NCBI RefSeq assembly: GCF_001320245.1
Contig: NZ_BCBA01000001.1
Span: 62,001-126,000 of the forward strand
Reading direction: 5' to 3'
Length of the DNA: 64,000 nt
Source: Pseudomonas sp. NBRC 111124
GTDB taxonomy: Bacteria; Pseudomonadota; Gammaproteobacteria; Pseudomonadales; Pseudomonadaceae
Shown: in pieces, positions 63,035 through 64,000 of the stretch
Layout of the letters: each line of letters starts with the position of its first letter
How positions within the stretch are numbered: the stretch's first letter is position 1
Program-made: the position numbers and the translations under genes
Notes under the pieces: generated by a model
What the model was told of the DNA's origin: nothing
Database searches by the model: none
What the model saw: only the letters and a program-made list of their open reading frames with translations

Positions 63035-64000
63035 TTAGCCTTGGATATAGACGACCTGGGTCCGGGTGTACTCATACAACCCATGCTTGCCATCAGCGCC
63101 GCCAATCCCCGATTTGCGTGCCCCGGCATGGAACCCTTGCATGGCCTCGAAGTTCTCCCGGTTGATGTAGGTTTCGCCGAAATCGATCTCGCGGCAGGCT
63201 TTCAACGCCGCGTTCAGGTCGCGGGTGTAGATCGACGAGGTCAACCCGTACTCGCTGTCGTTGGCCAGCGCAATCGCCTCATCCAGATCGTCCACCACCT
63301 GGATCGGCAGCACCGGCCCGAAGATCTCCTTGCGCATGATCTCCATGTCTGCCTTGCAACCCGCGAGCACGGTCGGCTGATAGTGGAACCCTGCGCCCAG
63401 GTCGGCCACCTGGCCACCGGTGGCCCGTTGCGCGCCCTGCCCGATCGCCGTGCGCACCATCTGCGCCACCTTGTCCAGCCCGGCCTGGTTGATCAGCGGT
63501 CCCATGTCCAGGTCAGCCTGCTGCGAAGGGTCGCCATAGCGGGTAGCGGCCATGGCCTGGGCTACCTTGTCGATGAAGGCATCGGCGACCTTGCGCTCCA
63601 CATAGACACGTTCGGCACAGTTGCACACTTGCCCGGTATTGATCACCCGCGAGGCGACAATGGCCTTCACCGCCAGCTCAAGGTCGGCATCAGCCAGCAC
63701 GATGGCCGGTGCCTTGCCGCCCAGCTCCAGGTTGAGCTTGGTGATGTTCGGCGCCGCCGAAGCCATGATGCGTGCGCCGGTGGCCACGCTGCCGGTAAAG
63801 CTCACCAGGTCCACCCCGGCGTGGCTCGACAGGCCGTGACCAACGCTTGCACCTTTGCCACCAATGACGTTGAACACCCCCGCCGGCAGGTCGGTTTCAG
63901 CCACCAGCTTGGCGAACGCGTAACAGTTGATCGGGGTTTCTTCGCTGGGCTTGATCACGATGGTGTTCCCCGTCAGCAAAGCCGGAGCCATCTTGCGGGC
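63035..64000 (-). CDS. aldA: AldA-type aldehyde dehydrogenase, truncated at window edge
   Basis: The last 321 or so residues of an NAD-dependent aldehyde dehydrogenase; the N-terminus lies past base 64000. Motifs: the NAD-binding FTGSVATGARI and LNLELGGKAP, and the catalytic Cys in TGQVCNCAERVYVE, the exact AldA (lactaldehyde/glycolaldehyde dehydrogenase) signature. The C-terminal GEEY-like region reads YTRTQVVYIQG at the end. It probably oxidises an aldehyde made from sugar or alcohol breakdown, under the neighbouring activator. Confidence 0.92.
   Translation of the reverse strand, partial: ARKMAPALLTGNTIVIKPSEETPINCYAFAKLVAETDLPAGVFNVIGGKGASVGHGLSSHAGVDLVSFTGSVATGARIMASAAPNITKLNLELGGKAPAIVLADADLELAVKAIVASRVINTGQVCNCAERVYVERKVADAFIDKVAQAMAATRYGDPSQQADLDMGPLINQAGLDKVAQMVRTAIGQGAQRATGGQVADLGAGFHYQPTVLAGCKADMEIMRKEIFGPVLPIQVVDDLDEAIALANDSEYGLTSSIYTRDLNAALKACREIDFGETYINRENFEAMQGFHAGARKSGIGGADGKHGLYEYTRTQVVYIQG

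Noticed and set aside
1..64000. CRISPR array, tRNA or rRNA genes
   Set aside because: No repeat-spacer pattern and no tRNA- or rRNA-like segment noticed in the intergenic regions; a tRNAscan run would settle it.

Overview
The window looks like a chromosomal segment of a Pseudomonas putida-group bacterium. The supports are high GC, tightly coupled genes with ATGA/TGATG overlaps, P. putida-type REP sequences, a Pseudomonas-type metallothionein and many Pseudomonas families. All names rest on reading translated sequence and remembered family motifs; no search was run.

Layout. 1-7.2 kb: lipid A aminoarabinose operon (arnA partial, arnD, arnT, arnE, arnF, ugd) plus an extra ArnT-like glycosyltransferase. 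7.2-9.5 kb: small membrane protein, FetAB-like exporter, small lipoprotein. 9.5-17.6 kb: hybrid kinase divergent from a LuxR-type regulator, small stress-type genes, a giant CheB-CheR-PAS-kinase-receiver protein and a ClpP-like protease. 17.8-22.1 kb: coupled DUF72 / EEP phosphatase / cardiolipin synthase / YbhN-like operon. 22.1-29.6 kb: metallothionein and partner, then ligD and ku for non-homologous end joining. Between them lies a four-gene cluster (acyl-CoA dehydrogenase, PIG-L deacetylase, NodS-type methyltransferase, GT2 glycosyltransferase) fused translationally to ligD. 29.7-33.8 kb: compact operon of haem-oxygenase-like diiron enzyme, methyltransferase, YbdK-type ligase and nucleosidase-like protein, possibly an uncharacterised small-molecule pathway. 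34-41.4 kb: KGG protein, DyP peroxidase, BASS transporter, lone CrtZ hydroxylase, acetyltransferase, diguanylate cyclase, DUF4142 protein and a KfrA-like DNA-binding protein with a palindrome upstream. 41.6-42.1 kb: decayed tail of a type VI secretion tssM gene. 42.6-44 kb: two TenA-family genes behind a TPP riboswitch.

44-51 kb: a large secreted multicopper oxidase behind a sigma-54 promoter match, followed by a SCO1/cytochrome c fusion and a GGDEF-EAL protein. The oxidase may correspond to the Mn(II)-oxidising McoA of P. putida GB-1 (inference). 51-59.3 kb: lone tyrosine recombinase, glycerate kinase, CdaR-type regulator, and an MFS transporter separated from them by an AT-richer TccC/RHS toxin gene that looks inserted. 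59.3-64 kb: REP pair, Rieske/FAD ferredoxin reductase, sigma-54 activator and an AldA-type aldehyde dehydrogenase cut by the window edge.

Themes: envelope modification, starvation/stress and DNA repair functions, c-di-GMP and two-component signalling, and two under-described enzyme clusters that are the best candidates for new biology.
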